The position numbers were made by a program, and so were the translations under genes. Below, piece by piece: positions 1-7,998 of a stretch of DNA of 64,000 nt. The stretch comes from an uncultured Muribaculaceae bacterium (lineage in GTDB: Bacteria > Bacteroidota > Bacteroidia > Bacteroidales > Muribaculaceae), in the NCBI GenBank assembly GCA_910587925.1, contig CAJUOC010000002.1, positions 1-64,000 on the forward strand, written 5' to 3'. A model generated the notes under the pieces. That model saw only the letters and a program-made list of their open reading frames with translations, was not told the origin of the DNA and ran no database searches. Numbering within the stretch: position 1 is the first letter of the stretch; each line of letters starts with the position of its first letter.

Positions 1-53
1 TGACCCTCAACGGTTTTCAAGACCGCCGCAATCGACCACTCTGCCATCTTTCC
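1..53 (-). tRNA. tRNA-Ser (UGA), 3' part outside the window
   Basis: Read on the minus strand, position 53 starts an acceptor strand GGAAAGA, followed by a class II type D arm and an anticodon arm GCGGT / ACCGT closing the loop CTTGAAA, so the anticodon is TGA (serine, UCA family). The variable arm, T arm and 3' acceptor strand lie beyond position 1. A Bacteroidetes-type promoter sits directly upstream at 69-99. The identity rests on the anticodon and the characteristic tRNA-Ser 5' half; only 53 bases are visible. Confidence 0.9.
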
Positions 54-68
54 TTGAGGTCGGTGGTG

Positions 69-99
69 CAAAGGTAGTGCTTTTGCAACACTTGACAAA
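69..99 (-). promoter_or_regulatory. Promoter of the tRNA-Ser gene
   Basis: On the minus strand the sequence reads TTTG (96-99), 19 bases, then TACCTTTG (69-76), an exact match to the Bacteroidetes primary sigma consensus TTTG-N19-21-TAnnTTTG. The tRNA 5' end follows 15 bases later. An 8-bp inverted repeat GACAAAAT / ATTTTGTC (94-101 and 112-119) overlaps the -33 element. Confidence 0.8.
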
Positions 100-232
100 A
101 TTTTATCAAATATTTTGTCTTTACCTGTGGTGGCGCCGAGTGTCGCAATCATGACAGTCAGCGCGCGCAGGCTCTAAACAATAGGTATATAAAAAATGTT
201 TGTTGAAATAGTGTGGTACACGGCATTTTTTG

Positions 233-240
233 TATATTTG
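233..240 (+). promoter_or_regulatory. -7 element TATATTTG upstream of the rluB-like gene
   Basis: The sequence is an exact TAnnTTTG match. No clear TTTG lies at the expected 19-21 base spacing (the nearest TTG is about 27 bases upstream), so the -33 part is weak. The leader to the ATG at 403 would be about 155 bases. Confidence 0.5.
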
Positions 241-402
241 CAGACGGAATCCGATAGATACGCATCATTCCTTATGCCTAAGTACCACTAAACTTATTTA
301 CGTTCATTTATATAATCCACACTTATACAAGCCGGCCAGCCGAGAGGCGCCGGCAAAGGTTTCAACATTCACTACATCAAAACACTCCACCCACATACTA
401 CA

Positions 403-1869
403 ATGGACAGCATGGAACAGCCAGGCGGTGAGAAGAAGGCCAAGCGCCCCCGCATCAGTCCGTCGACTCCCGAGAACGAGAGCGGCGAGCGTCGTTATGA
501 ACGAGTAAACTACAGTCGCCGCAGCGCCGAGCCGGCAGCCGACGGCGAGACACGTCACTATCAGCCGCGGCCCTATCAGCCCCGTCAGCAGCAGGGCTAT
601 CAGCAGCGTCGCAGCTATACCGATTACTCCAAGCCGGAGGGAGCCGAAGGCTCTGAGGGCATGGAGCAGCAGGGCGGCTATCAGCCCCGTCCCTACCAGC
701 CCCGCCAGCAGGGTGGCTATCAGCAGCGCCCCTATCAGCAGCGTCAGGGCGGTTATCAGCCCCGCCAGGGCGGCTACCAGCCCCGTCAGCAGGGTGAGGG
801 CGGCTATCAGCCCCGCCAGTATCGCCAGCAGGGCCAGGGCGGCTACCAGCAGCGCGGCCAGGGCGGCTATCAACCCCGCCAGGGCGGCTACCAGTCGCGT
901 CAGCAGGGCGAGGGCGGTTATCAGCCCCGTCAGCAGGGCGGCTATCAGCAGCACGGCCAGGGCGGCTACCGTCAGCAGGGCGGTTATCAGCAGCGCGGCC
1001 AGGGCGGCTACCGTCAGCAAGGCGGCCAGGGCGGCTACCAGCAGCGCGGTCCCCGCGCCCAGCAGGGTGGAGGATTTTTCCCTTCGCGCGGCAAGAGCTT
1101 CACTCCGCGCCCCAAGCGCATCGAGTATGAGATGCCGCTGCCCGATCCCAACGAGCAGATACGCCTCAACAAATTTATGAGCAACGCCGGCATATGCTCG
1201 CGTCGCGAGGCCGACGAGTTTATCCAGCAGGGTCTGGTCAAGGTCAATGGCCAGGTCGTGACCGAGCTCGGCACCAAGATCACACACAGCGATGTGGTCG
1301 AGTACGACGAGAAGGTAGTCGCTCTGGAGAGCAAGTGCTACATCCTGCTCAACAAGCCCAAAGACTGCGTGACCACCTCTGAGGACCCCCAGGACCGCAC
1401 CACCGTGATGGATCTGGTAAAGGGCGCATGCACCGAGCGCATCTACCCGGTGGGCCGCCTCGACCGCAATACCACCGGTGTGCTGCTGCTCACCAACGAC
1501 GGCGACCTGGCCTCGAAGCTCACACACCCCAAGTACGTCAAGAAGAAGATATACCACGTGTGGTGTGACAAAGACATCACCGAAGACGACATGCAGCGCA
1601 TCGCCGACGGCATCGAGCTTGAGGACGGTCCCATCCATGCCGACGCCATCTCCTACGCCACCGAGACCGACCGCAATCAGGCCGGCATCGAGATACACTC
1701 GGGCCGCAACCGTATCGTGCGCCGTATCTTCGAGAGCCTCGGCTACCATGTGACCAAGCTCGACCGCGTATACTTTGCCGGTCTTACCAAAAAGAATCTT
1801 CCCCGCGGCCGCTGGCGCTACCTCACTCAGGAGGAGGTCAACCTGCTCAAGATGGGAGCATTCGAGTAA
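403..1869 (+). CDS. rluB: rRNA large-subunit pseudouridine synthase (RluB/RsuA family) with long repeat extension
   Basis: This enzyme should isomerise uridine to pseudouridine in 23S rRNA (RluB-like). Residues 1 to about 245 are a low-complexity extension built of GGYQxR and PRQQG-type units (Gln, Gly, Tyr, Arg). An S4 RNA-binding domain starts near residue 253 (LNKFMSNAGICSRREAD). The catalytic domain follows with GRLDRNTTG, Asp354 being the expected catalytic aspartate, and the family signature LLLTNDGDLA. Typical RluB/RsuA proteins are 230-300 residues, so the 488-residue length is due to the extension. Bacteroidetes homologues often carry some basic or Gly-rich N-terminus, but I cannot judge how far this one departs from them. 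It is followed 7 bases later by asnS, probably as an operon. RluB versus RluF/RsuA specificity is not certain. Confidence 0.9.
   Translation: MDSMEQPGGEKKAKRPRISPSTPENESGERRYERVNYSRRSAEPAADGETRHYQPRPYQPRQQQGYQQRRSYTDYSKPEGAEGSEGMEQQGGYQPRPYQPRQQGGYQQRPYQQRQGGYQPRQGGYQPRQQGEGGYQPRQYRQQGQGGYQQRGQGGYQPRQGGYQSRQQGEGGYQPRQQGGYQQHGQGGYRQQGGYQQRGQGGYRQQGGQGGYQQRGPRAQQGGGFFPSRGKSFTPRPKRIEYEMPLPDPNEQIRLNKFMSNAGICSRREADEFIQQGLVKVNGQVVTELGTKITHSDVVEYDEKVVALESKCYILLNKPKDCVTTSEDPQDRTTVMDLVKGACTERIYPVGRLDRNTTGVLLLTNDGDLASKLTHPKYVKKKIYHVWCDKDITEDDMQRIADGIELEDGPIHADAISYATETDRNQAGIEIHSGRNRIVRRIFESLGYHVTKLDRVYFAGLTKKNLPRGRWRYLTQEEVNLLKMGAFE
541..1068 (+). repeat. Imperfect in-frame tandem repeats encoding GGYQxR units
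   Basis: Within the rluB-like gene, units such as GGCGGCTATCAGCCCCGTCAG recur in variants about twenty times. They encode GGYQPRQ, GGYQQRGQ and GGYRQQ. The repeats are in frame and vary at third positions, so this is a coding repeat and not a CRISPR array. The length of such a stretch could vary between strains by slippage. Confidence 0.85.
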
Positions 1870-1876
1870 CCGTATA

Positions 1877-3277
1877 ATGACAGAAAGCATGAAACGCAGC
1901 AAGATAGCGACCCTGGTGGCCACCGCTCCGGTGGGTACCGAGGTCGACGTGCGCGGCTGGGTGCGTACCCGCCGCGGCAACAAGTACGTGCAGTTTGTGG
2001 CTCTCAACGACGGCAGCACCATCGACAATCTCCAGATAGTATTCGACATGGCCCGCTTTACCGACGAGCAGCTGCGCGGCGTCACCACCGGCGCCTCGCT
2101 CCACGTGACCGGCCGCCTGGTCGAGTCGCAGGGCAAGGGCCAGACCATCGAGGTGCAGGCCGATACCATCAAGGTATACGGCACCGCCGACCCTGAGAAG
2201 TATCCCCTGCAGAAAAAAGGCCACTCGCTGGAGTTTCTGCGCGAGATAGCCCATCTGCGTCCGCGTACCAACACCTTCGGGGCCATACTGCGCGTGCGCA
2301 GCGCCCTGGCCTTTGCCGTGCATAAATTCTTCCAGGAAAAAGGCTTCTTTTACCTCCACACGCCGCTCATCACATCGAGCGACTGCGAGGGAGCCGGAGC
2401 CATGTTCCAGGTGACCACGCTGCCCCTGGGCGACGTGCCCCGCACCGACGACGGCGCCGTCGACTACAGCCGCGACTTCTTTGGCAAGCCCACCGCGCTC
2501 ACCGTCAGCGGCCAGCTCGAGGGCGAGCTCGGCGCCACCGCCATCGGCGAGATATACACTTTCGGCCCGACATTCCGCGCCGAAAACTCCAATACCCAGC
2601 GCCACCTGAGCGAGTTCTGGATGATTGAGCCGGAGATGGCATTCTACGACATCACCGACAATATGGACCTTGCCGAGGAGTTTGTCAAGTACTGCATCGG
2701 TTACGTGCTCGAGCACTGCCGCAAAGACATCGACTTCCTCGCGGAGCACTTCGACAAAGGTCTTGTCGAGCGGCTCGAGTTTGTGCTGCACAACGACTTC
2801 GTGCGCCTCACCTATACCGAGGGCGTGAAGATACTCGAGGAGTGCGGCCACAAGTTTGAGTTCCCCGTAAGCTGGGGCGTCGACCTTCAGAGCGAGCACG
2901 AGCGCTACCTGGTGGAGCAGCATTTCCGCAAGCCCGTCATCCTCACCGACTATCCCAAGGAGATAAAGGCCTTCTACATGAAGCAGAATCCCGACGGCCG
3001 CACCGTGCGCGCCATGGATGTGCTTTTCCCGCAGATAGGCGAGGTGATAGGCGGCAGCGAGCGCGAGGCCGACTACGACAAGCTCATGGCCCGCATCGAG
3101 GAACTCGGCATCCCGATGAAAGACATGTGGTGGTATCTCGACACCCGCCGCTTCGGCTCCGTACCCCACAGCGGCTTCGGCCTCGGCTTTGAGCGCCTGC
3201 TGCTCTTTGTGACCGGCATGACCAACATCCGCGACGTGATACCCTTCCCGCGCACCCCGAAAAACTGCGAGTTCTGA
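1877..3277 (+). CDS. asnS: Asparagine--tRNA ligase
   Basis: This class IIb aminoacyl-tRNA synthetase charges tRNA-Asn. The N-terminal OB-fold anticodon-binding domain is seen in VRGWVRTRRGNKYVQFVAL. Motif 2 is in FGPTFRAENSNTQRHLSEFW and motif 3 in GFGLGFERLLLFVTGMTNIR. From the ATG at 1877 the protein is 466 residues, the usual AsnRS length. The reading frame is open further upstream into rluB, but those codons are not family-like. An alternative start is the Met at 1889. It is the last gene before a strong terminator at 3306. Confidence 0.97.
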   Translation: MTESMKRSKIATLVATAPVGTEVDVRGWVRTRRGNKYVQFVALNDGSTIDNLQIVFDMARFTDEQLRGVTTGASLHVTGRLVESQGKGQTIEVQADTIKVYGTADPEKYPLQKKGHSLEFLREIAHLRPRTNTFGAILRVRSALAFAVHKFFQEKGFFYLHTPLITSSDCEGAGAMFQVTTLPLGDVPRTDDGAVDYSRDFFGKPTALTVSGQLEGELGATAIGEIYTFGPTFRAENSNTQRHLSEFWMIEPEMAFYDITDNMDLAEEFVKYCIGYVLEHCRKDIDFLAEHFDKGLVERLEFVLHNDFVRLTYTEGVKILEECGHKFEFPVSWGVDLQSEHERYLVEQHFRKPVILTDYPKEIKAFYMKQNPDGRTVRAMDVLFPQIGEVIGGSEREADYDKLMARIEELGIPMKDMWWYLDTRRFGSVPHSGFGLGFERLLLFVTGMTNIRDVIPFPRTPKNCEF

Positions 3278-3305
3278 TTCCGCTCCCGCAGCTCAGCCAC
3301 CATAC

Positions 3306-3345
3306 CGGAAGCCGCGCCGATTCAGGCGCGGCTTCCGCTTTTATC
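3306..3345 (+). terminator. Intrinsic terminator after asnS
   Basis: A perfect 13-bp GC-rich stem pairs CGGAAGCCGCGCC (3306-3318) with GGCGCGGCTTCCG (3325-3337) around a 6-base loop and is followed by CTTTTAT. It separates the rluB-asnS unit from the accessory locus. Confidence 0.9.
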
Positions 3346-3430
3346 GGGGGGGGGCAGGGGAGATGCAGCCGCAGTTCTGAGCCCGGCAGAGGCTGTCGGC
3401 GCCGGTCGGAGACTGTGTCTGAAACATGCG

Positions 3431-3457
3431 TATTTTGGCCGTAATTTGGCTAAAATA
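3431..3457. promoter_or_regulatory. Inverted repeat, possible operator
   Basis: TATTTTGGCC (3431-3440) and GGCTAAAATA (3448-3457) form a 10-bp inverted repeat with one mismatch and a 7-base spacer. It lies about 110 bases upstream of the -7 element of the accessory locus, a plausible place for an activator. No regulator is encoded nearby. Confidence 0.4.
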
Positions 3458-3564
3458 GGCATATTTGCACAAATTTAAAGTAAAATTAAACATTTTCAAA
3501 AGTCATTAGGATTGCTTTATTATGAAATAACACCCCGTTAACATACCGTCATGAGCCGATGAAG

Positions 3565-3572
3565 TAATTTTG
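3565..3572 (+). promoter_or_regulatory. -7 element TAATTTTG for the accessory locus
   Basis: The sequence is an exact TAnnTTTG match 38 bases before the ATG at 3610. A GTTAA near 3538 lies where the -33 element is expected but is a poor match to TTTG, consistent with a promoter that needs an activator. Confidence 0.6.
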
Positions 3573-3609
3573 CAATCGATAAGACAACTCATCACCTTCA
3601 ATCGGTATC

Positions 3610-6219
3610 ATGAAAAGATCCATCATAACCTTGACTCTTAGCCTGGGCATTCTGTGCACCGCTACGGCGGGTGCACAGGATAGTCCGGCCAACATCCGGC
3701 TGACCGACGTAAGCCTCATGCACGAGAGCCGCGCCACACCTTACCCCGCCGACGGATGGGTGGAGACGGAGCGCGCCGTATCATTCCAGTGGCCTATGCC
3801 CGACTGGGCACGCGGCCGTGCCGAGGCATTTGACGGCATGGCCTCCAAAAGCAAGGGCGGCGACAAGTCGACGCTGCGCTACCGCATCCGTTACTCCCAA
3901 GACAAGACATTCCCCGCCGCCTCGACTGTGAGCGCCGAGACGCTGTGGCCATTCTACAACCCCGACCCCGCTCTCACACCCGGCACATGGTATTGGCAGC
4001 ACGCGCTGGTCAATCCCGACGGCACCGAGGAGTGGAGCCCCGTGTATACCGTCACTGTCGAGGGCAAGCCCGCATTCTGCCCGCCGCTGTATGCTGAGTT
4101 CCGCAGCAAGCTGCCCGCGTCGCACCCCCGCATACTGGTCGACTCCGCCCGCTGGGACGAGTTTATCGCCGCCGCCAAGACCAAGCCCGAGTACAAGTGG
4201 TATATCAAGGTGGCCGACAAGACCCTGGCCGAGCCGATGCCCTCGGTCGACGACATCCGTACCGACAAGGTCGCTTCCTTCAAGAGCGAGCATCAGGTCA
4301 CTGCATATCTCACCCGCGAGAGCCGCCGCGTGATCGACAAGGTCGAGAAGCTCAACGACGCCCTCATCCGTGCCTACGTGCTCACCAAAGACCGCCGCTA
4401 TGCCGACGAGGCCGTGCGCCGTGTGCTCGCCATGGGCGACTGGGACAAGCATCCCAACGTGCGCGGCGACTTCAACAACAGCGCCATCCTCAACAACGCA
4501 TCCCTGGCCTACGACTCATTTTACAATATCCTCACTCCCGAGCAGCGCACCGCCCTGCTCAAGATAATCGAAGACAAGGCCGGCCGCATGTATCGCCACG
4601 ATATGAATCATCTCGAGAATCATATCGCCGACAACCACGTGTGGCAGATGACCATGCGCATCGCCGCCCTGGCGTCTTACGCCGTGCTGGGCGACCTGCC
4701 TGCCGCCGATACCTGGGCCGACTATTATTATAATGTATGGCTCGCCCGCTTCCCCGGCCTCAACCGCGACGGCGCCTGGCATAACGGCGACTCCTACTTC
4801 ACCGTCAACACCCGTACACTGGTCGAGGTGCCCTGGTTTTACACCCGTGTCACCGGCTACGACTTCTTTTCCGACCCCTGGTACCGCGGCAACGTGCTCT
4901 ACACCATGTATCAGCAGCCCCCCTTCAGCAAGTCGGGCGGCAACGGCAGCTCCCACCGCAATGTGGTGCAGCCCAACGCCGTGCGCATCGGCTATCTCGA
5001 CGCCATGGCCCGCCTGCTCGGCGATACATATGCCGCCGACTTTGTGCGCCGCACCCTGGAGAAGGAGCCGGGCTATCTGAAGAAAGCCCACCTGAGCAAG
5101 CCCGGCGACCTGGCATGGTTCCGCCTGCAGTGCGACCGCCCGCTGCCCACCGGCACCGGCATAGCCGCTCTGCCCCACGGCCATACCTTCCCCCAGAGCG
5201 GTCTGTCGTCGGCCGTCACCAACTGGAGCCAGCCCCGCTCCGGAGCCATGTGGAGCTTCCGCTCCTCGCCCTACGGCTCGACATCCCACGCTCTGGCCAA
5301 TCAAAACGCCTTCAACACCTTCTACGGCGGCCTGCCCCTCTTCTACAGCTCGGGCCACCACACATCCTTTGTCGACCGCCACGCAGCCCTCTGCCACCGC
5401 GGCACCCGCGCCCACAATACCATCCTGCCCGACGGCATGATGCAGCGCCTCGGCGTCGAGGGTTACGGCTGGATACCCCGCCACTACAACGGCCCCGGCA
5501 TCAACTATGTGCTCGGCGACGCCTCCAACGCATACGGCAAGGTGATCTCGCCCCTGTGGCTTGAGCGCGGCGAGACCGCCGGCATCGAGTACACTCCCGA
5601 GAACGGCTGGGACGAAAACCACGTGAAGACCTTCCGCCGCCATATCGTCGACCTCGGCAGCACCGGCTGGATACTCGTATACGACGAACTCGAGGCCGAC
5701 AAGCCCGTCGAGTGGCAGTATCTGCTGCACTCCATCGCCGGCCCGGTCGACTTCGCCAAGGCCAAAGACCACGTGCACGTGTCCACCGTCAACAAGACAG
5801 CCGCCGGCGACGCCTACCTCTACTCCACCGGCGCTCTGGCTTGCGACACCACCAGCCGATTCTTCGTGCCCGCCGACAACTGGCTCAAGGGCGACGCCAA
5901 CGGCAAGTTTAAGAAGAATCCCGACGACCATCACTTCACCGCACGCACCGCGCCCGCGCCCGTATACCGCTTTGCCGCGCTGGTCAACTCCCACGCCGCC
6001 GCCGATGCCTCCAGTGCTCCCAAACGCCTCAAGGACGGCAGTTTCCGCGCCGCAGGCTGGACAGTGACCGCCAACCTCAGCGCCGACGGCCGCCCCGCCT
6101 TCAGCGCCGTAAGCCCCGACGGCAACGTATCGATACGCTACGACGGCGAGGAGACCACCGTCACCGAAGACGGCCACACCACCGTGCTGCGCGACCAAGT
6201 ACCCGATCTTGAAATCTAA
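3610..6219 (+). CDS. Heparinase II/III-like polysaccharide lyase, probably periplasmic
   Basis: This is a likely polysaccharide lyase that cleaves uronic-acid glycans by beta-elimination. It has a Sec signal peptide (residues 1 to about 23, ending TATAGAQ) without a lipobox cysteine. An Fn3-like/DUF4962-type N-terminal domain follows (WYWQHALVNPDGTEEWSPVY), then an alpha/alpha-toroid. Candidate catalytic residues are Asn342/His343 in DNHVWQ and Tyr396 in NRDGAWHNGDSYF; the Asn/His-to-Tyr spacing resembles heparinase II and III. A heparinase II/III-like beta-sandwich starts near residue 540 (QNAFNTFYGG, VDRHAALCHRGTRAHN). A related but clearly different lyase is encoded at 12957. The substrate cannot be told from sequence: heparin/heparan, chondroitin, alginate or another uronate glycan remain possible. 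First gene of the locus. Confidence 0.85.
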   Translation: MKRSIITLTLSLGILCTATAGAQDSPANIRLTDVSLMHESRATPYPADGWVETERAVSFQWPMPDWARGRAEAFDGMASKSKGGDKSTLRYRIRYSQDKTFPAASTVSAETLWPFYNPDPALTPGTWYWQHALVNPDGTEEWSPVYTVTVEGKPAFCPPLYAEFRSKLPASHPRILVDSARWDEFIAAAKTKPEYKWYIKVADKTLAEPMPSVDDIRTDKVASFKSEHQVTAYLTRESRRVIDKVEKLNDALIRAYVLTKDRRYADEAVRRVLAMGDWDKHPNVRGDFNNSAILNNASLAYDSFYNILTPEQRTALLKIIEDKAGRMYRHDMNHLENHIADNHVWQMTMRIAALASYAVLGDLPAADTWADYYYNVWLARFPGLNRDGAWHNGDSYFTVNTRTLVEVPWFYTRVTGYDFFSDPWYRGNVLYTMYQQPPFSKSGGNGSSHRNVVQPNAVRIGYLDAMARLLGDTYAADFVRRTLEKEPGYLKKAHLSKPGDLAWFRLQCDRPLPTGTGIAALPHGHTFPQSGLSSAVTNWSQPRSGAMWSFRSSPYGSTSHALANQNAFNTFYGGLPLFYSSGHHTSFVDRHAALCHRGTRAHNTILPDGMMQRLGVEGYGWIPRHYNGPGINYVLGDASNAYGKVISPLWLERGETAGIEYTPENGWDENHVKTFRRHIVDLGSTGWILVYDELEADKPVEWQYLLHSIAGPVDFAKAKDHVHVSTVNKTAAGDAYLYSTGALACDTTSRFFVPADNWLKGDANGKFKKNPDDHHFTARTAPAPVYRFAALVNSHAAADASSAPKRLKDGSFRAAGWTVTANLSADGRPAFSAVSPDGNVSIRYDGEETTVTEDGHTTVLRDQVPDLEI

Positions 6220-6233
6220 ACCATAAATCTATA

Positions 6234-6944
6234 ATGAAGAAGTTTATTATCACATTGATTGCAGTGGCCGTGCTCGGGCTTACCCCGGCAGTGGCACAGC
6301 ACGCCTCGGCCGAGCCGACGGCAAAGACCGAAAACGCCGGCAAGAGCGGCAAGAAGTCGCCCGGCAAGAAGCAGGGCAAGAAACAGGGTGGCAAAAAGGC
6401 CGGCAAGAAAGCCGCTGCCAAGCAGGAGGCCGCCAAGCCTGCCGTGAAGTGGCAGACCGCCCCCTACATGGCCATCAAGACCAACGTGGCATACGACGCT
6501 CTGGGTGTAATCAACCTCGCATATGAGTGCCAGATTGCCCGCAAGTGGACAGCCGAGCTGCCCGTGATGTGGGGCTTCCCCGCCTGGAAAGAAGACCGCA
6601 GCCTGCGACTGGCCGCCATCCAGCCGGGTGTGAAATTCTGGTTTGGCGAGGTAGGCACCGGCCATGCCATCGGCGCCGACGTGGCACTGGGCTGGTACAA
6701 CTATACCTGGGAGCGCCGCCGCTATCAGAATGAAGAGCGCCCCCTGATGGGTGTCAGCCTCAACTACGCCTATACCCTCAACCTGGGCAAGGGCTGGAAG
6801 ACAGAGTTTCAGCTCGGCGTGGGCTATGTCAACACCCGCTACAACACCTACTACAACATCGACAACGGCGCTCTGATCAACACCCGCGACCGCAACTATT
6901 TCGGCCCCACCCGCGTGGGCATTTCCCTGGTTTACTCCCTCTAA
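6234..6944 (+). CDS. DUF3575 outer-membrane protein with lysine-rich linker
   Basis: The signal peptide (residues 1 to about 22) is followed by a striking linker of Lys, Gly and Ala (KSGKKSPGKKQGKKQGGKK and on to residue 65) and then a DUF3575 domain: APYMAIKTNVAYDALGVINL, W at regular spacing, and a terminal VGISLVYSL strand typical of an outer-membrane beta-barrel. In Bacteroidales, DUF3575 genes commonly lie beside fimbrial (Mfa/Fim) genes, and the next gene is an Mfa2/FimB-like lipoprotein with a 3-base gap. The role could be in assembling or anchoring surface polymers. The basic linker might bind polyanions or the peptidoglycan; that is inference. Confidence 0.8.
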   Translation: MKKFIITLIAVAVLGLTPAVAQHASAEPTAKTENAGKSGKKSPGKKQGKKQGGKKAGKKAAAKQEAAKPAVKWQTAPYMAIKTNVAYDALGVINLAYECQIARKWTAELPVMWGFPAWKEDRSLRLAAIQPGVKFWFGEVGTGHAIGADVALGWYNYTWERRRYQNEERPLMGVSLNYAYTLNLGKGWKTEFQLGVGYVNTRYNTYYNIDNGALINTRDRNYFGPTRVGISLVYSL

Positions 6945-6947
6945 TCC

Positions 6948-7985
6948 ATGAAAACAATGAATAAGATATATACCGCGCTCGTCCTGGGCGCAATGCCCCT
7001 GCTGTGGAGCGCCTGCACCTTCCACCAGACCCCCGAAGGCCTTGGCAACGACCCCACCGATGTCGACGTGCAGGCCACCGTCAACCTCAGCATCTCGCTG
7101 CCCGACGCCGACGCCGCCAATACCGACATGATCCCCGCCATAACCGACGATTACTCCCACCGCTTTGTGGTCGAGGCCACTCTGCCCGACGGCACCACCG
7201 TAGACCGTCAGGAGTTTCTCGCCCCCGTCGAGGACGGTAAGACCGACTATATGCTGCCCGTGAAGATGAGCCTCCACGCCCGCCAGTACAAATTTATGGT
7301 ATGGAGCGACTATGTGCTCACCACTCCCGTCGAGGGCGAGGAAGACAAGGCCGCCGTATACAACCCCGCCAAGCTCACTCCCGTGATGCCGGCCTATGCC
7401 GCATATCCGGTGGGCAACGAGCGCAAAGACTGCTTCCGCGCCTGCGTCGACCTCGACCTGCGTCCCTATGCCAACCAGTGGGCCGCCGAGATGGAGCTCG
7501 ACGTCGAGCTCGCCCGCCCCGTGGGCCGCTACGAGATCGTGACCACCGACCTGGGTGCCTTCCGCCAGCGCATCCTCGACGGCCAGATTTCGGGCAACGA
7601 GTTTAAGGTGCGTATCCGCTACTCCTCGTACCTGGCCACCGGCTACAACGTGCTCGAGAACGTCCCCAAGAACTATCTGTCGTACATGTCGTTCAATCAG
7701 ACCGTAAAAGCCTCCGACTGGCAAAACGCCGACAAGGCATCGATGCGTCTCTGCTTCGACTACCTGCTGTGCAACGCCGGCGACGAAGTCACCGAGATTC
7801 CCGTCGAGATCGAGATTATCAACGAAAACGACGTGCAGGTAGCCCGCTCATTTGTCAACATCCCCGTCAAGCAGGGCTACAACACCGTAGTGAGCGGCCG
7901 CTTCATGACCTCGAGCGACGAGGGCGGCGTCACCATCAACCCCGACTACGACGGCACCATCGACATCAATATCGGCCAACTCTAA
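6948..7985 (+). CDS. Mfa2/FimB-like fimbrial anchor lipoprotein
   Basis: A lipoprotein signal ends at LLWSAC with Cys23. The mature protein has a two-part beta-rich layout as in Bacteroidales fimbrial anchor (Mfa2/FimB) and DUF6562-type proteins: VNLSISLPDAD, then HRFVVEATLPDGTTVDRQEF, YKFMVWSDYVL and YNTVVSGRFM near the end. It lacks the Lcl-like C-terminal domain of the next three genes. Position between DUF3575 and the fimbrillin-like genes suits an anchor or chain-ending subunit. The family assignment is from motif style and context and is moderately sure. Confidence 0.65.
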   Translation: MKTMNKIYTALVLGAMPLLWSACTFHQTPEGLGNDPTDVDVQATVNLSISLPDADAANTDMIPAITDDYSHRFVVEATLPDGTTVDRQEFLAPVEDGKTDYMLPVKMSLHARQYKFMVWSDYVLTTPVEGEEDKAAVYNPAKLTPVMPAYAAYPVGNERKDCFRACVDLDLRPYANQWAAEMELDVELARPVGRYEIVTTDLGAFRQRILDGQISGNEFKVRIRYSSYLATGYNVLENVPKNYLSYMSFNQTVKASDWQNADKASMRLCFDYLLCNAGDEVTEIPVEIEIINENDVQVARSFVNIPVKQGYNTVVSGRFMTSSDEGGVTINPDYDGTIDINIGQL

Positions 7986-7998
7986 TACGTAGCCTCCA

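Larger units (their letters stand above)
54..402. other. Intergenic region between tRNA-Ser and the rluB-like gene
   Basis: This 349-base gap is AT-rich relative to the genes around it. It holds two divergent promoters: the tRNA promoter (69-99, minus) and a TATATTTG -7 element at 233-240 (plus). The stretch 241-402 would be a leader of about 155 bases for the rluB-like gene. I see no convincing RNA gene or small ORF in it. Confidence 0.6.
3278..3609. other. Intergenic control region before the lyase/fimbrillin/SusCD locus
   Basis: This 332-base gap holds the asnS terminator (3306-3345), a G-rich run near 3348-3360, then an AT-rich stretch with an imperfect inverted repeat (3431-3457) and the promoter -7 element at 3565-3572. 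Its base composition drops sharply in GC compared with both flanks, as expected for a regulatory region. No ORF or RNA gene is evident. Confidence 0.6.

Noticed and set aside
541..1068. Regular repeats that could suggest a CRISPR array
   Set aside because: Repeats are in frame, of varying length, without unique spacers, and encode a GGYQxR protein repeat.
304..2286. 660-codon open frame on the minus strand opposite rluB and asnS
   Set aside because: Composition is Leu/Ala repeats mirrored from the GGYQxR repeats; the plus strand codes for two clear families.
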